Source of the DNA: Diphasiastrum complanatum
Lineage: Eukaryota; Streptophyta; Lycopodiopsida; Lycopodiales; Lycopodiaceae
Assembly (NCBI GenBank): GCA_029204225.1
Contig: CM055095.1
Coordinates: 69,559,997 to 69,623,996, forward strand
Direction of reading: 5' to 3'
Length of the DNA: 64,000 bases
Shown here: positions 47,381 through 59,756 of the stretch, piece after piece
How positions within the stretch are numbered: the first letter of the stretch is position 1
How the letters are laid out: every line of letters starts with the position of its first letter
Notes under the pieces: generated by a model
The model's input: the letters and a program-made list of their open reading frames with translations, nothing else
Told to the model about the DNA's origin: nothing
Database searches by the model: none
Translations under genes and position numbers: made by a program

Positions 47381-48180
47381 CTAGTCTCCTAATCAAGGAC
47401 TTGACACAAATGAAGGTTACTTCTATTGATTTGATTGAAGGTCTACCTTATCCCACTTCTTAGGGACCTAAAAAGATCAGTAATAGACTTCCTATAAAGA
47501 TCTAAGAATGATCTCTAACAAAATCAAATCATAGAATACTAGAAACAATGCACTTGCTTGATTGAAGTAGACAATACTAGTAGAATTGCCCCTCTTTCTA
47601 TAAAGAATATTAAAGCTTCCAAATGATCTGATCAAGAGTGAATTTCAGCAACCTAATATACTTCCAAAATCACTTGTAAAAGATATAAATGGAACTTATT
47701 GAGGATGCAACACAATCTACTATCCAATCACAAGCAAAAAATGATTAAAATTGATGAAAAATTGATCTAATTTGGTGCATAAGTCAAGCAATGGTTGGAC
47801 TGAACCTAAATCACTTTAGGAGGTGTCTACTACACCTTAGAACAGCCTTGAAGAGTCCCCAAAACTCTGATCTTCCCTCTCCTTGAATGCTAGAAAGCCT
47901 CCTCTATGAAATCACCTCCAAAACTCGCTTAGAAAATCAATGCTTGGAGCAAGCAAAACTTGCTATCTTGGTAATGTGATTTGAATTCAACTTTGCCTCT
48001 GGTTTTAGACACCTAAACCCCTGGAAATGAAGTCACACAACACCAATCTCCAATGTATTTGACTCACTTTGAGTTCTAGAATCAATACTAGATGCTAAGA
48101 TCCAATCTACACAAGATTTAGATCAAAAATTGTGATCAAATTGAATGAAAACCAAGGATTTAGCTCATTTCAGCCTTTAG

Positions 48181-48192
48181 GCTCTGATACCA
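48181..48192 (-). promoter_or_regulatory. primer binding site of element G
   Basis: On the minus strand TGGTATCAGAGC directly follows the 5' LTR; it is the standard copia site complementary to the 3' end of initiator-Met tRNA. Confidence 0.93.
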
Positions 48193-48852
48193 TGTAAAAA
48201 TTACAGCAAATAAGGATTCTAAAACACTTGAAATGATGAGGGAAACAATAGATTATGATTTCATACGATTAGCACAAGTTGAACCATCAAAATCCATCAA
48301 AAATCTATGCTTGAACCTCACTAAATGGCCCAAATCCTTGAAGAAGGCTTCACACAGTCTGAGTACTGTACACCAGACTTACATTCAATCCTATAATCAT
48401 TAGTAATCACAAGTACTCAAACAATTATGAACATAGAGAGCAATTGCACCATTATGAGAGAAAAAACATGAAATTGCTTGATTGATTTTGGTGAGATATC
48501 ATCACCTATATATGCATGATCCATCACAGTTTTGGGCAGTTATGAGTAGCCCTAAACCTATCCCTAATGCTAATTTTGGTGGATCTTTCATCCCTACCAA
48601 GTTAGGGTTGGAATCTCGGAGATCCCTCAACAATGCAAAAATTACCAAAAATAGCTCCTATTTTTTCTCCCTTGTATCTAAGCATAATTTGGACTCATTC
48701 CAAAGGTTCTAACACTTAGGTCTACTTGAGAACATCCTTATGAATGGAATACTATGCTATTTGGCACGTGTGACAAGCCACATCATGACCATCTAACTAT
48801 TTACAAGTCATATGACCAAAACTAGTCAAGCTAGAATTGTGAATTTTTAACA
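48193..48852 (-). repeat. 5' LTR of element G
   Basis: 660 bp, same ends as the 3' LTR and three differences from it. Confidence 0.95.
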
Positions 48853-49909
48853 TTGGCTGAGTGAGCTTACTACAAAAGAGATGTCTGGTCTTGTACAAAC
48901 CATTGCGTACATAAGAGATCCAAGTATCGATCGATAAGGATACTCTCTCATCTGCTCCTCTTCCTGCTTGGTCTGGGGACATTGGTTCTTTGACAAACGC
49001 AGACCTGGATCCATTGGTGAGTGAGCTAATTTACAATTCATTAGATTGTATCTATCAAGAACGTGGTGAAGATACCTTTGTTGAGTGATATAAATCAATC
49101 GTCTCACTCTGTCTCTATGGATATGAATGTCCAGACAGAAGTGAGTTTGGCCCAGATCAGTCATGTCGAACTTTGAAAACATCATTTGCTTAGAATCCTT
49201 AACCAAATTGGTATTGTTGCTGAGAAACAACATATCATCCACGTATAAGGTGATGATAATGAAGGATTGCTACACCAACTTGGAATAGACATTGTAATCA
49301 ACAGTGCTTGGTTGGAAACCTTGTTCGATGAGGAATGTGTTGATCCTCTGAAACCAAGCTTTGGTAGACTGTTTCAAGCCATAGAGTGCTTTATGAAGTT
49401 TACAGACATGATTGTTCATACCTTCTAAAACATATTTTTCGGACTGGATCACTAGATGTCTTCTTGTATAACTCCATTCAGATAAGCTGTTTGCACATCA
49501 AGTTGATGCACTTCGAGGTCGACAACTACAACATATGATAGGAGGGCTCGAATCGACGAATGCTTGACTATTGGACTGAAAGTCTCACTGTAGTCGACGT
49601 TGGAGATCTGAGTGAATCCTCGTGCTACCAGTCTTGCCTTCCTTCGATCAATCGCTCCATTGGCATTGTATTTGATTTTGAAAATCCATTTGCAATCAAT
49701 GATATTGCAGCCAATGGGAGCTTCGACTAGTGACCATGTCTGATTCTTGATCATAGAGGAATACTCTTTGTCCATAGCTTCTCTCCAGAGATTAGAGTCT
49801 GGTTGGCTGAGTGCATCTTTGATTGTTGTCGGTTCCTGTATCAAGAGACATGCAGACTCAGAAGTATACCTTGTGGGCTGTGTGTGCACTCGACTTGATC
49901 TTCTAGGAG
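48853..49909 (-). pseudogene. copia B copy: reverse transcriptase part, right of element G
   Basis: Minus strand continuation of 42139-42753. It carries SARLVARG-like and DVQTAYLNGVIQEDI (about 49455-49500), YVLEGMNNHVCKLHKALYGL, and MDDMLF near 49225-49242 where YVDD is usual, so the active site is altered. The upper frame (49967-49452) starts with read-in and enters RT at HTQPTRYTSESACLL. The copy ends at about 49909, where it meets a plus-strand gag piece of element family A. Confidence 0.85.
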
Positions 49910-50720
49910 GAATTAAGCTCTTGCAATTAGAGGATGAGGTGGAAGATTTGGCCGTGGAAAGTATCAATCGAGAGGAGAAAACTCAAGCCGAGGATCATTT
50001 CAACAATCTCATGAGCAAGTCAATGATAGTCCGAATGGAGGTAATTGGAATCAAGACCGAGGTCAAGGATGTGGCTATTCAAGACAAAATAAACTTGCAA
50101 ATTGTAGGTACTGCAACAAACCTGGTCATTGGGAGCATGAATGCTTCAAGAAACAGAAGGAGATGGAACAAAGAAAAGACAAATGGCAAGCGGGAAATTA
50201 TGCTCATCAACATCAATTTGATGACTATTATTATGAAGACAATTATACTCATCAACATCAATACAATGATGATCAATATGAAGATGACACAGGTGAGAGT
50301 TCAAAATTGTTCATTACAGCATTAATGACAAGTGATGAAGTCAAGGATACATGGTACATTGATAGTGGTGCATCCAAGCACATGACTTCAAGGAAAGAGT
50401 GGTTTTCAGAACTCAAGAAAACTGACAATGGTGATGAAGTTGGACAAGCTGATGGCAAATTGCTATCTGTTAAAGGAGTTGGAGTGGTACCAATGAAGTT
50501 AGCCAACGGGAAGATAAAGCATATAAGCAATGTGCAATATGTACCTGGCTTAGCTAACAATCCACTATTTGTTGGGACAATGGCTGATCAACAACTCAAG
50601 GTTGAGTTTGACAGTGACAAATGTCTTGTCAAAGACATCAAGAATCACTAAAAAGTGATTGCTACAGGAGCTAGAGTCAACGGGAATCGACTCTACAAAT
50701 TGAATTGTTGCATGAAATTA
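49910..50720 (+). pseudogene. copia family A gag end and protease
   Basis: Plus strand. After a degenerate Arg/Gly stretch, a CCHC knuckle CRYCNKPGHWEHEC (50107-50148) is followed in one frame (to 50651) by the Gln/His/Asp-rich spacer YAHQHQFDD, then KDTWYIDSGASKHMTS (protease active site, near 50345-50390) and ISNVQYVPGLANN. A stop at 50649-50651 interrupts the continuation, which still reads GARVNGNRLYKLN. The protease part is well kept. Its gag start is missing here but matches the break in the opposite-strand copy at 51285. Confidence 0.88.
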
Positions 50721-51228
50721 CTAGAATCACCGAAATCTTGAATGTTGTTTCACTCATGAAGAAATCGTTTTCTTGTTGATAGGACAGTAAGCAATCGCTT
50801 GATACTACGTGATTTCTAGCACTAGTCACTCTGTGCTAAAATCTTCGTTAGTATGCTATTTGAAGTTTCCAAGTTGAAATCATTTTGTGACTCTATTATG
50901 GAAAGTGTTAACTGGGCCTGACCTCTGTGAAACACCAGAGCGGGTAGTCCGCCAAAAATAGCTGAAATACGCTGTCACGGTTAAGTCGCAAAGTAAGCAC
51001 ACCATTTTCGGTACTGTCTAGCAAAATACCTAGACCCAAAATCTGGGAAACGCTACCGTCTAGTGAACAAGATGGCACGCGTAATGTATTCACCACTTTT
51101 CACTTGACCTACCCCACTTAGAAGAACAGTGTCTAGAGTGTCCAATAAAAACTGAACAATTTCAATGGATATACCCTTAATAGTCCTAGAACTTTAGCAG
51201 ACACATAACCTAATTTCAAAGTAGGGGT
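50721..51228. other. spacer between opposed family A pieces
   Basis: No motif recognised. It probably lies inside a local inversion (see findings). Confidence 0.4.
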
Positions 51229-51888
51229 CTAGAAGTGAGATAATAGAAACAATGAGTTGGATCCCGTATGATGGGGGAAGAGATTATAGCTCCTGTTACG
51301 ATGATTCAAGTTCTCTTGACGTTGCTCTTCTTGCAAAAGCAATCCACCTAGTTCTTCATAGGTTGGAAGATTTTCTCTTGTGGCTATACTCATCACAAAC
51401 ATCTGATGTGACTCACTCAGACTATTCAATGTCAATTGCATGATCTCACGATCTTGTACTCGCTCTCCAACTGCTGCTAATTGATCACGGATCTCTTTGT
51501 TCTTCAATATGTGATCGGCAATAGTTGCACCATCATCCATCTACAATGTATGCAACTTTGTCTTTAAAAATAGTATTGGAGATGTATTTGTCGTTTCAAA
51601 CAATGCCTTCAATGTATCCCACGCTTCTTTTGGTCCTTTTGAATATGAAATATAGGGAATAATTGCATCTCTAACTCATAAGTTGATGACATTTTGGGCT
51701 TTCCGTCTTCTCCTATCAAAAGCCCGCTAATCTTCTTAAATCACTGGCCTTGTCTCTTCACCTGTCACGATCTCCCATAGCTCCTTTTCCATCAAAATAT
51801 TCTTCAGTTTGAATTTCCAAACTGCATAGTTGTCGGCACCTTCCAATTTGCTTGACTCATTAAGAACACTCTCGTTTAGAGTTGCCAT
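51229..51888 (-). pseudogene. copia family A gag, first half
   Basis: Minus strand, with the start codon at 51888-51886 (MATLNESVLNE), then YAVWKFKLKNILMEKELWEIVTGEETRPVI followed by two stops (this motif is read in two parts of under 20 residues each: YAVWKFKLKN and MEKELWEIVTGEE). A second open stretch (51540-51229) carries DDGATIADHILKNKE, REIMQLTLNSLSESH and NLPTYEELGGLLLQEEQ. Similarity to the copy at 10126 ends near 51285. It is dead but the best-preserved start of this gag family in the window. Confidence 0.85.
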
Positions 51889-51918
51889 TACTGGATAGAT
51901 GAGTCTGGATCACAAAAT

Positions 51919-52359
51919 TTATTTACACCACATAATTGTAAATTTGTGGTTGTACACCTGATATCGGTACGACATGTGGGTGCACGACTGCTCGGGATTC
52001 TCTTTACCTCTGGCGCATCGCTCCGATATTGGCACTGATATGTGATATCGGTATGACGCGCAGATGCACGACTGCTCTTGGTTTTCTTTACCTCTGGCGC
52101 GTCGATCCGATATTGGTACGGATATGCTATATCTGTATGACGCATGGATGTATGATTGCTCAAGATTTTTCCTACCTCTGGCGCGTCGATCCATTATTGG
52201 TACAAAAAAGATTAAAAATAGAGGGAATACAAGAACTTTCAAAGGGATGAAAATTATGAAACCTTCTAACTCTGAATGGTAGTAGTAGACACTGTCTAGT
52301 GTGATTTGTGATACTCCAAACAGACAAATGAGAGATTTCTTGGCAAACCTCTCACACAA
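51919..52359 (-). other. leader open frame with three 28-residue repeats
   Basis: A 146-codon frame lies entirely in the leader of the family A copy, ending about 30 bp before gag. Its C-terminal two thirds consists of three tandem repeats of 28 residues, each with a DRRARGK-EQSC-ASYRY-ISVPI pattern (84 bp, so the frame is kept). The first third is hydrophobic (about residues 28-55), suggesting a membrane segment if translated. No family is recognised. The other A leader at 8762 lacks this array, so a coding role is not established; the frame may only reflect a repeat length divisible by three. Confidence 0.4.
51960..52211. repeat. three tandem copies of an 84-bp unit
   Basis: TGCACGACTGCTC or its variant occurs at 51981, 52065 and 52149, exactly 84 bp apart; each unit also holds TACCTCTGGCGC and CGATATTGG blocks. 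The third copy is the most diverged. Confidence 0.9.
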
Positions 52360-52654
52360 ATATCACTTTCCACAATAACTAGAAAGTATATTGTAAAAAT
52401 CTCCCCTACTCAGCAGATTTTCAATCTGTCTGATGCTGCCCTAGCCGTTCTGATGCCTCCGAGATTGTGCTTTTGTTCCCCACTGATGATTCTGAGCTCC
52501 AACCCTACAAAATACACCAAAGAAGAATTTCTTCCAACCGTTTTGTCTCTCCAAGCTTTCACCTCCCGTGAAGGACTTTCTCACTTCGTTGCGGAGCCTG
52601 TGACAAGCTGTATCCACTGATCTGGCACACAGGACTATCTTTGCTCTGATACCA

Positions 52655-52916
52655 TGTCAAGAATTAGATATGCAACATCAAGCATTCACCATAAGCAATC
52701 ACCAGAAGAAGGCGAAAGAAGAACACGCACTGTCACTCTATCACACTAACTCATACAAAATATAAAATGTACAAATAAACCTTAAACACTGATAGAGAGA
52801 GAAAACCTACGAGTAGACTAATAGACTAGCCTACGACTATTGACAGCTGGTCACAGTTGTCAACATTAATGTGCATCATAAACAGTAACTATGAAGTTTA
52901 TCATTGATTTCTAGCA
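52655..52916 (-). mobile_element. 5' LTR of the family A minus copy (262 bp)
   Basis: Minus strand: starts TGCTAGAAATCAATG, ends TTCTTGACA and is followed directly by the primer site. Related to the LTRs at 8527 and 55210. Confidence 0.88.
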
Positions 52917-53559
52917 TAAAGTTATAGAGGTGTTTGAAAATGGTTCTGTACAACTTCAATCACTTGAAGACGAACTGTTATCTACACGTATTAATGGGTC
53001 CAGACTGAAGAAATACTACCTTTGACCAGAATTTTTTTTATTCTTATTCTTTTCTAGTATTTTTTTGGAATTTATCGCAAATTTCTTTTATCTTTTCTAA
53101 TATTTTTTGCGACTTTTTTTTTATCTTTTCTAGAAATTTTCGTGAAATTTTCTACCACCTTCCAAAAATTTTCAAAGTATTTTCGAGAACTTTTCGCGAC
53201 CTTCATTAAAGATCGATTTTTCAAATCATAGTTTCAAACTCTGAGCCATGCAGGTCCTCCATAAATGAAAATGACAGATGTCATGTCACATGCCACATCA
53301 TCATCCCTTCCACACCGCTACTGCATATCATCGTTATTGTTCATTTTTCTTCCTTACACTTTCTTCCTGCGATTACATGCTTTTCTGTCCAAGAATTAGT
53401 TGTCCTCATATCTATCGCGGCTTGTGGTTCTGAGTGTTCCTGTAAGAAATCGATGAAAATGTGGTGAGCAGAAACGGAAGTGATAACAGATGGATGATAG
53501 TTGGAAACACGATACTTACTAGTAGATATTCAAGACAAAATTGATTTCACTGGTCAGAT
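52917..53559. other. spacer, nothing recognised
   Basis: A/T-rich in its left half. A stretch near 53393-53442 resembles 21010-21060. Confidence 0.4.
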
Positions 53560-54250
53560 TAGGTGTTGACATAGCTGTGTTTGGTTCCTACCCAAAATAA
53601 CAAGCAGATCATCCATGAATTGGGATGGAGGCTGTCTGGGCCGATTTGATCTTCTAGGTTGAATTTTGACCTTCTGATGCTGCTCGTTTTGTTGAGGTTC
53701 TGACTCACTGTCAGAGTTAGTATAGATTTTATGGTTTGCGACCCTAGGGTCGGATTTTGGATTTTTGACCCTTGGGTTAGATTTTTCTGGAGCTTTTTCC
53801 TTGTGATCAAAAAATTGGTCTTCCAGGCTGGGATGATGAAGGAAAATTCGAATTTGATCTTGGGCCAGAATTCAACCCTGAGTCAAAATTTGACCCAGAG
53901 CCAAAATTCGACCCAAACTGCATGTTGCTCTTTTTGCCTGAACAATCAGATTTTGTGGATTTCTTCGATTTAAATTTTTGATTTTTCTTTGTGATCCGAT
54001 CCTGAGCCTAAGAGGATGCATTTCATTTTATCTCCTCCCACGTTTCATAGGCATCAAAGAGACTTGATAGAAGAATCATTACTGCATCTGAATCCTCAAT
54101 ATTCGATCTAGTTGTTGTCATCTGCTCCATGAGGTTTTTGAAGGTATTAATTAAGATAGCTGAAAATAGTGTTTGTATCAGACATCCTCAATGTGAAGAA
54201 TTTCTTCCTCGTATGGAGTTTAGATGTGATTGCGAATATTGAAAAACAAA
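53560..54250 (-). pseudogene. degenerate copia gag and linker pieces (element H)
   Basis: Minus strand. The gag core is seen near 54240-54000: SKLHTRKKFFTLRMSD, FKNLMEQMTTTRSNIEDSD and LFDAYETWEEIK, with breaks. Near 53710-53600 lies a basic linker of the kind found between integrase and reverse transcriptase (QPRRSNRPRQPPSQF). Between them is a stretch of Gly/Ser/Asn/Phe-rich codons. Protease and integrase are missing, so an internal deletion has joined gag to the linker. Confidence 0.6.
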
Positions 54251-55204
54251 TATTATGAGATACTGATCGTTAATATTGTGAATATTGATCATGAATATTG
54301 CGGATCCCAACAGTTCTCATATCGAACAAATTTCACTACTGATTAGAGCATTAGATTTATCGGCCATGTGCAAGACAATGATTTGGCAAGTGACTACAAG
54401 AAAATTCAAACTAGCACAATTAGTAAGAACTTGAAAAAGTCTTCTTCCTCAACAAGTTCAAACAAAAGAACAAGTTTCCAAAAAAGTGTGATGAAAGTAA
54501 CAAACTGACTTTGGTACAATCTAAAGTCCCCTACCAAACGATTGACACTAGTCAAGAAATAAAAAAAGCAATTAGTCCAACGCATTAATTTTGAGATCAA
54601 GCAATTCAAGTATATGACGTGCATATCAAATCTACATCATACTCAACTTCTCATGTCACAAAGTCGATCACGACCTCAATATAAAACAAAATCAGCTACA
54701 ACCATCTTAAAAAAATAATATACAATCACATCTATAATTCGTCATGGATTATGTTTTCCAATAAAGCAAAATAATAATCATCAACAATTCTTATCAATTT
54801 GTTGTAACTTTTAAATGTCTATTCTAAACTTGCGACATATTAATATCGAATTGCATAAATCAAAACCAAAACATAAATTTATTGCATAGAATAAATTTTC
54901 ACACATTTCTAGACTTTATTTTTCAACTTATTATTCCCATATTATGTTGCAAATGCCTTTCCACAATGCAAACTTGTAGGATTCACATAAAGTAAAAATA
55001 CCACATTATGACATGGCAATGCATTTGTGGTATAAAACCACATCGTCCTTGTTTGAATAGAAACATAAAATCCTAAAAGCAAAATGTGAAGGTTTTGCCT
55101 GATTGACTAGAACGTTAAAAGTCTGAAAGTAGACTATGAAGGTTTTGACTGATCGAAATGAAGTGAACAAATTTTTAACCTTAAAGTTTTGGAAAAGGCT
55201 TGTA
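54251..55204. other. A/T-rich spacer, flank of the element A 3' LTR
   Basis: No coding motif or repeat recognised. It begins beyond the AAACC target duplication (55205-55209) in the element A reading direction. Confidence 0.45.
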
Positions 55205-55209
55205 GGTTT

Positions 55210-55427
55210 GGTCAATAATTAGATCAGCAATAACATACATTCATCATAAGCAATCACGATAAGGAAGAAGGGCAACACCATCATTATGATAAATGAATGT
55301 AATGTGTACAATAAACCCTCATAGAGAGAGAAAACCTAGGAGTTGGCTAGTAGACTAGCCTATAGCTAATTACAGTTGGTAACAATAAAAGTACATTGTA
55401 AATGAAGTTTATCATTGATTTCTAACA
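55210..55427 (-). mobile_element. 3' LTR of copia element A
   Basis: Minus strand: starts TGTTAGAAATCAATG after the tract GAGGGAGAG (55436-55428) and ends TTATTGACC (last base changed from A). It is followed by AAACC (55209-55205), identical to the five bases before the 5' LTR at 8527. It is well diverged from that LTR, so the insertion is old. Confidence 0.82.
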
Positions 55428-58124
55428 CTCTCCCTCATTGGTAAAATTACACTCTTCTATTCCTAATAGAGTGTGGAATTTTACATCTACCTAATGATTT
55501 AGTAAAAATATACGCCACTTGATCTTCAGATTTAAAAAAAACAAGATCAATGGCTCCATCAAGTATTTTTTCTCGAACAAAGTGATAATGTATTTTGATG
55601 TGATTGGTTTGAGCATGTAAAACTGGATTTTTGACAAGGCGAATGCAGCTTTGGTTGTCGCAAGATATAGTAGTCACATCCACCTGTGGTTGACCTAAAT
55701 CAACAAGCAATCTTTGTAACCATACCGCTTCTTGTGTAGAATTGCTGAGTGCATCATATTTAGCTTCTGTCGAAGATAAGTCTACTATAGGTTGCTTTTT
55801 GCTGCTCCATGAAACTGTAGCTGATAACTGAATGTATGACCACTAGTAGATCTTCTATCATTAATATTACCTGCCCAATCGGCATCTGTATAACCTACCA
55901 ACATTAGCACTTTAGACTGATCATACTTAAAACCAAAATTTAATGTCTTTCAAATGTACATGAGAATACGTTTAGCAAACTTCCAATGTACTTAACTAGA
56001 ATCTTGCATAAATTGACTTACAACATCAACATCATAAGAAATATCAGGTCATGTGTGTGTCAAGTAAATCAAACTACCCACCAACTACCAGTACAGATAA
56101 GCATCCACTTTCTTAGAATGAATGCAGTAAGCTTCGTATTGACATCCATTGGTGTGCTTGAAGGCTTATAGTCCTACATATTGAACTTATAAAGCAAATC
56201 TCGTGCATATTTGCTTTGTGTAAGAGAGACAACATCTTCCTTTTGCCATACTTCAATGCCAACACAATAGTGCATCAATCCTAGATCACTCATGTCAAAA
56301 GCATTTGAAAGATCTGATTTGATTTCACCTATTAGGCTCTCATTACTTCCTGTAATAATCAAATCATCGACATACAAAACAATGAACACTATATATGAAT
56401 CTTGTCTTAGAATGCAAAGACTAGGATCATCATTACTCTTTACTATTCATCTTTGCTTGAAGTGTTTATCAATGCAAGAGTACCACGCCCATGGAATTTG
56501 CTTCAATCCATAAATAGCTTTGTTGAGCTTATAAACAAGATGCTCTCTCCCTGACTTCACAAATCCTTGGGGTCGTACTAAATACACCTCTTCATCCAGC
56601 ACTCCATTAAGAAAAGTAGATTTAGCATCCATTTGCTAGATCTTCCAACCATAGAAAGTAGACATAGCACTAATAGAATGTATAGTTACCATCTTAGCTA
56701 CAGGTGCAAAGGTTTTCTCAAAATCAATACCTTCCTGCTGCTCAAATCCTCTCGTAACTAACCATGCTTTGTACTTGTTGAGTTGCCCATTTGCTCCATA
56801 CTTGATCTTATAAATTCATTTGCAAGTGATAGAGGCATCTTGCCATCAAGTAGCTCAACCAAGTTCCACATCCTATTTTTCAATATGCTCTCCATTTTTG
56901 TTTCCATAGCTTCACATGACAACTCTTGCATCCAATTTCTTTCATTTCTCATTAGGAATATGATGGTAAGCATCACAACCAAATACTCTCAAGTGACAAA
57001 TATTATGTATCTTTCCAATAAAGGCTTCATGAGGTGTCTTACCTTCCAGGTATTTTGTAGGACACCAATTCGAGATGTGAGTAGTTGTGCTGCAAGCTTA
57101 TGCCCAAAAGGTGTTTGGAAAACCTTTACTTTTGAGCATTGCCCTGACCATCTCAACAATGGATTTGTTCTTTCGTTTTGTAACTCCGTTTTGTTGTGGT
57201 GAATAAGGTGTTGTAGTCTGTCTCTTGATCCCTTGATCTTTGCGAAAAACTATAAATTTTGTCAAAAAGTCCTCACCACCTCCATCAGATTTCAAAGCCT
57301 TGATACAACATCCTATTTTCTTTTCAACTAATATCTTAAATTCTTTGAACTTAGCAAAAGCATCTGATTTCTTGCTTATGAAATACATCCAAATACATCT
57401 GCTATAGTCATCAATGAAGGTAATAAAGTAATAACATCTACTAAGAGATCTAGTTTGCATTGGTCCACATAAATCATTGTGGACAAGATCGAGGATGCCA
57501 CTAGCTCTCCTTGATCCACTTTTGGGAAATCTCTCTCTGTGTTGTTTTCCCAAAATGCAGCCTTCACAAATTTTTCCTTCAAAATAAATATCAAGCAATC
57601 CAATAACTAGATTACCTCTTTTGAGAACCTATAAACTTTGAGCACTAATATGACCAAATCGTTGATGCCAAAGATCACTTCAAGTATCAACAGTGTCTAC
57701 CATGGCTTGATCAAAAGATCTCGTATTCAATTTGTAGAGTCAATGTTCGTTGACTCTAGCTCATTTACCAATCACTTTCTAGTGATTCTTGATGTCCTTG
57801 ACAAGATATTTGTCCTATCAAACTCAACCTTGAGTTGTTGATCAACCATCGTCCCAACTGATAATAGATTGTTAGCTAAGCCAGTTACATATTGCACATT
57901 GCTTATCTTCTTTATCATCTCGCTAGCTAGTTTTACTGATACCACTCCAAATCCTTTGACAGGTGACAATTGGCCATCAACTTGTCAAACAAAATCGTCA
58001 TTGTGGATATTCTTGAATTTCGAAAACCACTCCTTCCTTGAAATCATTTGCTTGGATGCTCCACTGTCAATGCATCAGGTATTTGTGGCTTTGTCACTTG
58101 TCATTAGTGTCGTAATGAACAAGT
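55428..58124 (-). pseudogene. copia element A pol, protease to RNase H
   Basis: Minus strand, from the right: protease region (DSGASKQM-like near 58050; ISNVQYVTGLANNLLSVG near 57880-57930), integrase 57598-57098 with CEGCILGKQH, VHNDLCGP (His-Asn-Asp), KSDGGGED (near 57275-57300) and TPYSPQQNGVTKRK (Lys in place of the catalytic Glu region), reverse transcriptase DAKSTFLNGVLDEEVYL and YVDDLIITGSN (near 56345-56380), and RNase H (HAQTNHIKIHYHFVRE near 55570-55620). Many frame breaks make it dead. It begins with ACTTG at the edge of the gypsy E LTR, in colinear continuation of the gag half that ends at 10969 on the other strand. Confidence 0.88.
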
Positions 58125-58294
58125 TGTAGGGATGTAGATATGGTCGGTGAGCATCCCTTCCGCCTGTCAAAAAGGGTTAGATCGCTAGGATAGGTACCTA
58201 ACTATGCAAAGATGCTTAGCTATTTCACTACTTTCTCCCCTTAGCTCTACTCACCACTAACTCTACTCCATTAAACTAGCATTCATCATGATTT

Positions 58295-58400
<106 letters not shown>

Positions 58401-58685
58401 TGGAGTTAGAAGGGGAGAGGTAGAGAAAGAGAGAGTGAGAGTGGAGGTTAGCTCACTTGCTCATTTTACTTGCGAAAGGAGAAACTCTAACTATAGAAAA
58501 CAAGAAGAGCATGAACTTGAAAGCAAGAGCAATAGCAAGCATTGATTAGCAAATGAGGATGCTTCTCTTCCAAAATTGATAGAGTTTTCTCCTTCTCATT
58601 AAGCATGAAAATAGAGTACATGAGGTGCCTTTTTATAAATGGAGAGGCCCTTGCCCCAAAATACTATTGGCTAATATGTACATTA

Positions 58686-59756
58686 TGTCATAAAACCACG
58701 GGTGTGAGTGGCAATGAAAGCTCGAGGCTTAGAGCGTAGGCGTGTAGGAACGAAAACGCAACAATTAGTAGCAGAAATATTCAAGTAGAAGAATTCATAC
58801 AAATTGCGCAAATGAACGACGCAGTACTGAGACAAAAATTGCACTATGATTAATATCAACAATGAGTACAATGGCTTGAAGTAATAATTTCAGCTTGTTG
58901 AGTGTGATAACGCTGGCTACATAAAAACTCTGATTGAAAAAGAGATTCAATTAGCACTTACATAGCTTGATTCAGCTAGTATATATATTTACAAGTGTCG
59001 AGAGAAAAATGTCTTATGACTTAACTACCATTTACTCCAGTTTTGCATCTATACAAAGTCCGTAACCGCCCTTAGGATATTTGTTTCTTCAGCTATTTTA
59101 GGGTTGATGATAAGTTGGCGACGTCGGTCTGCCAATTTAACAAAAATGCGAAAAATCCGAAGGTGCCCTTAGACTGAAGGTCTGCAAATTCTGAAAGTGC
59201 CCTTAGACTTAAGGTATGTAAATCACGAAGGCACCCTTAGACTAAATGTAATGAAGAAGGTAAAAAAGGCGAAAAAGTCGAAGGTGTCTTAGACTGAAGG
59301 CAGTGAAGAAGGCTTAAGGCAGCAAAAAAGGCGAAGATGCCTTAGACTAAAGACATCAAAAGGGCCGAAAAAGACGAAGGTGCCTTAAAATGGTTTCTAA
59401 GACATTCTGGTCACTCTTTCGCTTTTTTTGTGAAGGGGCGAAAAAGACGAAGGTGCCTTAAAATGGTTTCTAAGGCATTCTGGCCACTTTGTCGCTTTTT
59501 TCACGAAGGGATGAAAAAGTGAAAACGATGAAGGTGCTTTAAAAACTGGTTTCTAAGGCATTCTGGCCACTTGGCCACTGTGTCATTTTTTTTTTGCGAA
59601 GGTGCGAAAAAGGTGAAGGTGTCTAAAAAATGGTTAAGACAAAAATCTCAAAAAGAAAAAAAATGTGAAGGTCCGAAAACATGTAGTCGGCCTTCAATTT
59701 TCAGGATGCTCATTACTTGAATAATTTGTTTAAGACTGAGCATAAGAAATCTAACA
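58686..59756 (-). mobile_element. solo LTR inside the E 3' LTR
   Basis: Minus strand: starts TGTTAGATTTCTTATG (59756) and ends TTTTATGACA (58686), 1071 bp. The flanks are CATTA (58681-58685) and CTTTA (59757-59761), and the E LTR sequence is continuous across it when compared with 39270-39290. The left-middle part (59150-59640) is built of variable GAAGGTGCCTTAGACT and GGCGAAAAAG units. It is unrelated at the ends to the other LTRs in the window. Confidence 0.8.

Larger units (their letters stand above)
42754..48852 (-). mobile_element. copia element G, nearly intact, 6.1 kb
   Basis: Complete structure on the minus strand: 5' LTR 48852-48193, primer site TGGTATCAGAGC (48192-48181), leader, gag-protease frame, integrase-reverse transcriptase-RNase H frame, purine tract GTGAGGAGGAG (43424-43414) and 3' LTR 43413-42754. 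The flanks are TTGAC (42749-42753) and TTGGC (48853-48857), inside the RNase H/RT region of a B copy. The two 660-bp LTRs differ at three positions that I could find, so the insertion is recent compared with everything around it. Confidence 0.95.
51889..52654 (-). mobile_element. primer site and leader of the family A minus copy
   Basis: The primer site TGGTATCAGAGC (52654-52643) is intact. The leader is partly colinear with 8762-9140 and contains a triple 84-bp repeat close to the gag start (listed separately). Confidence 0.8.
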
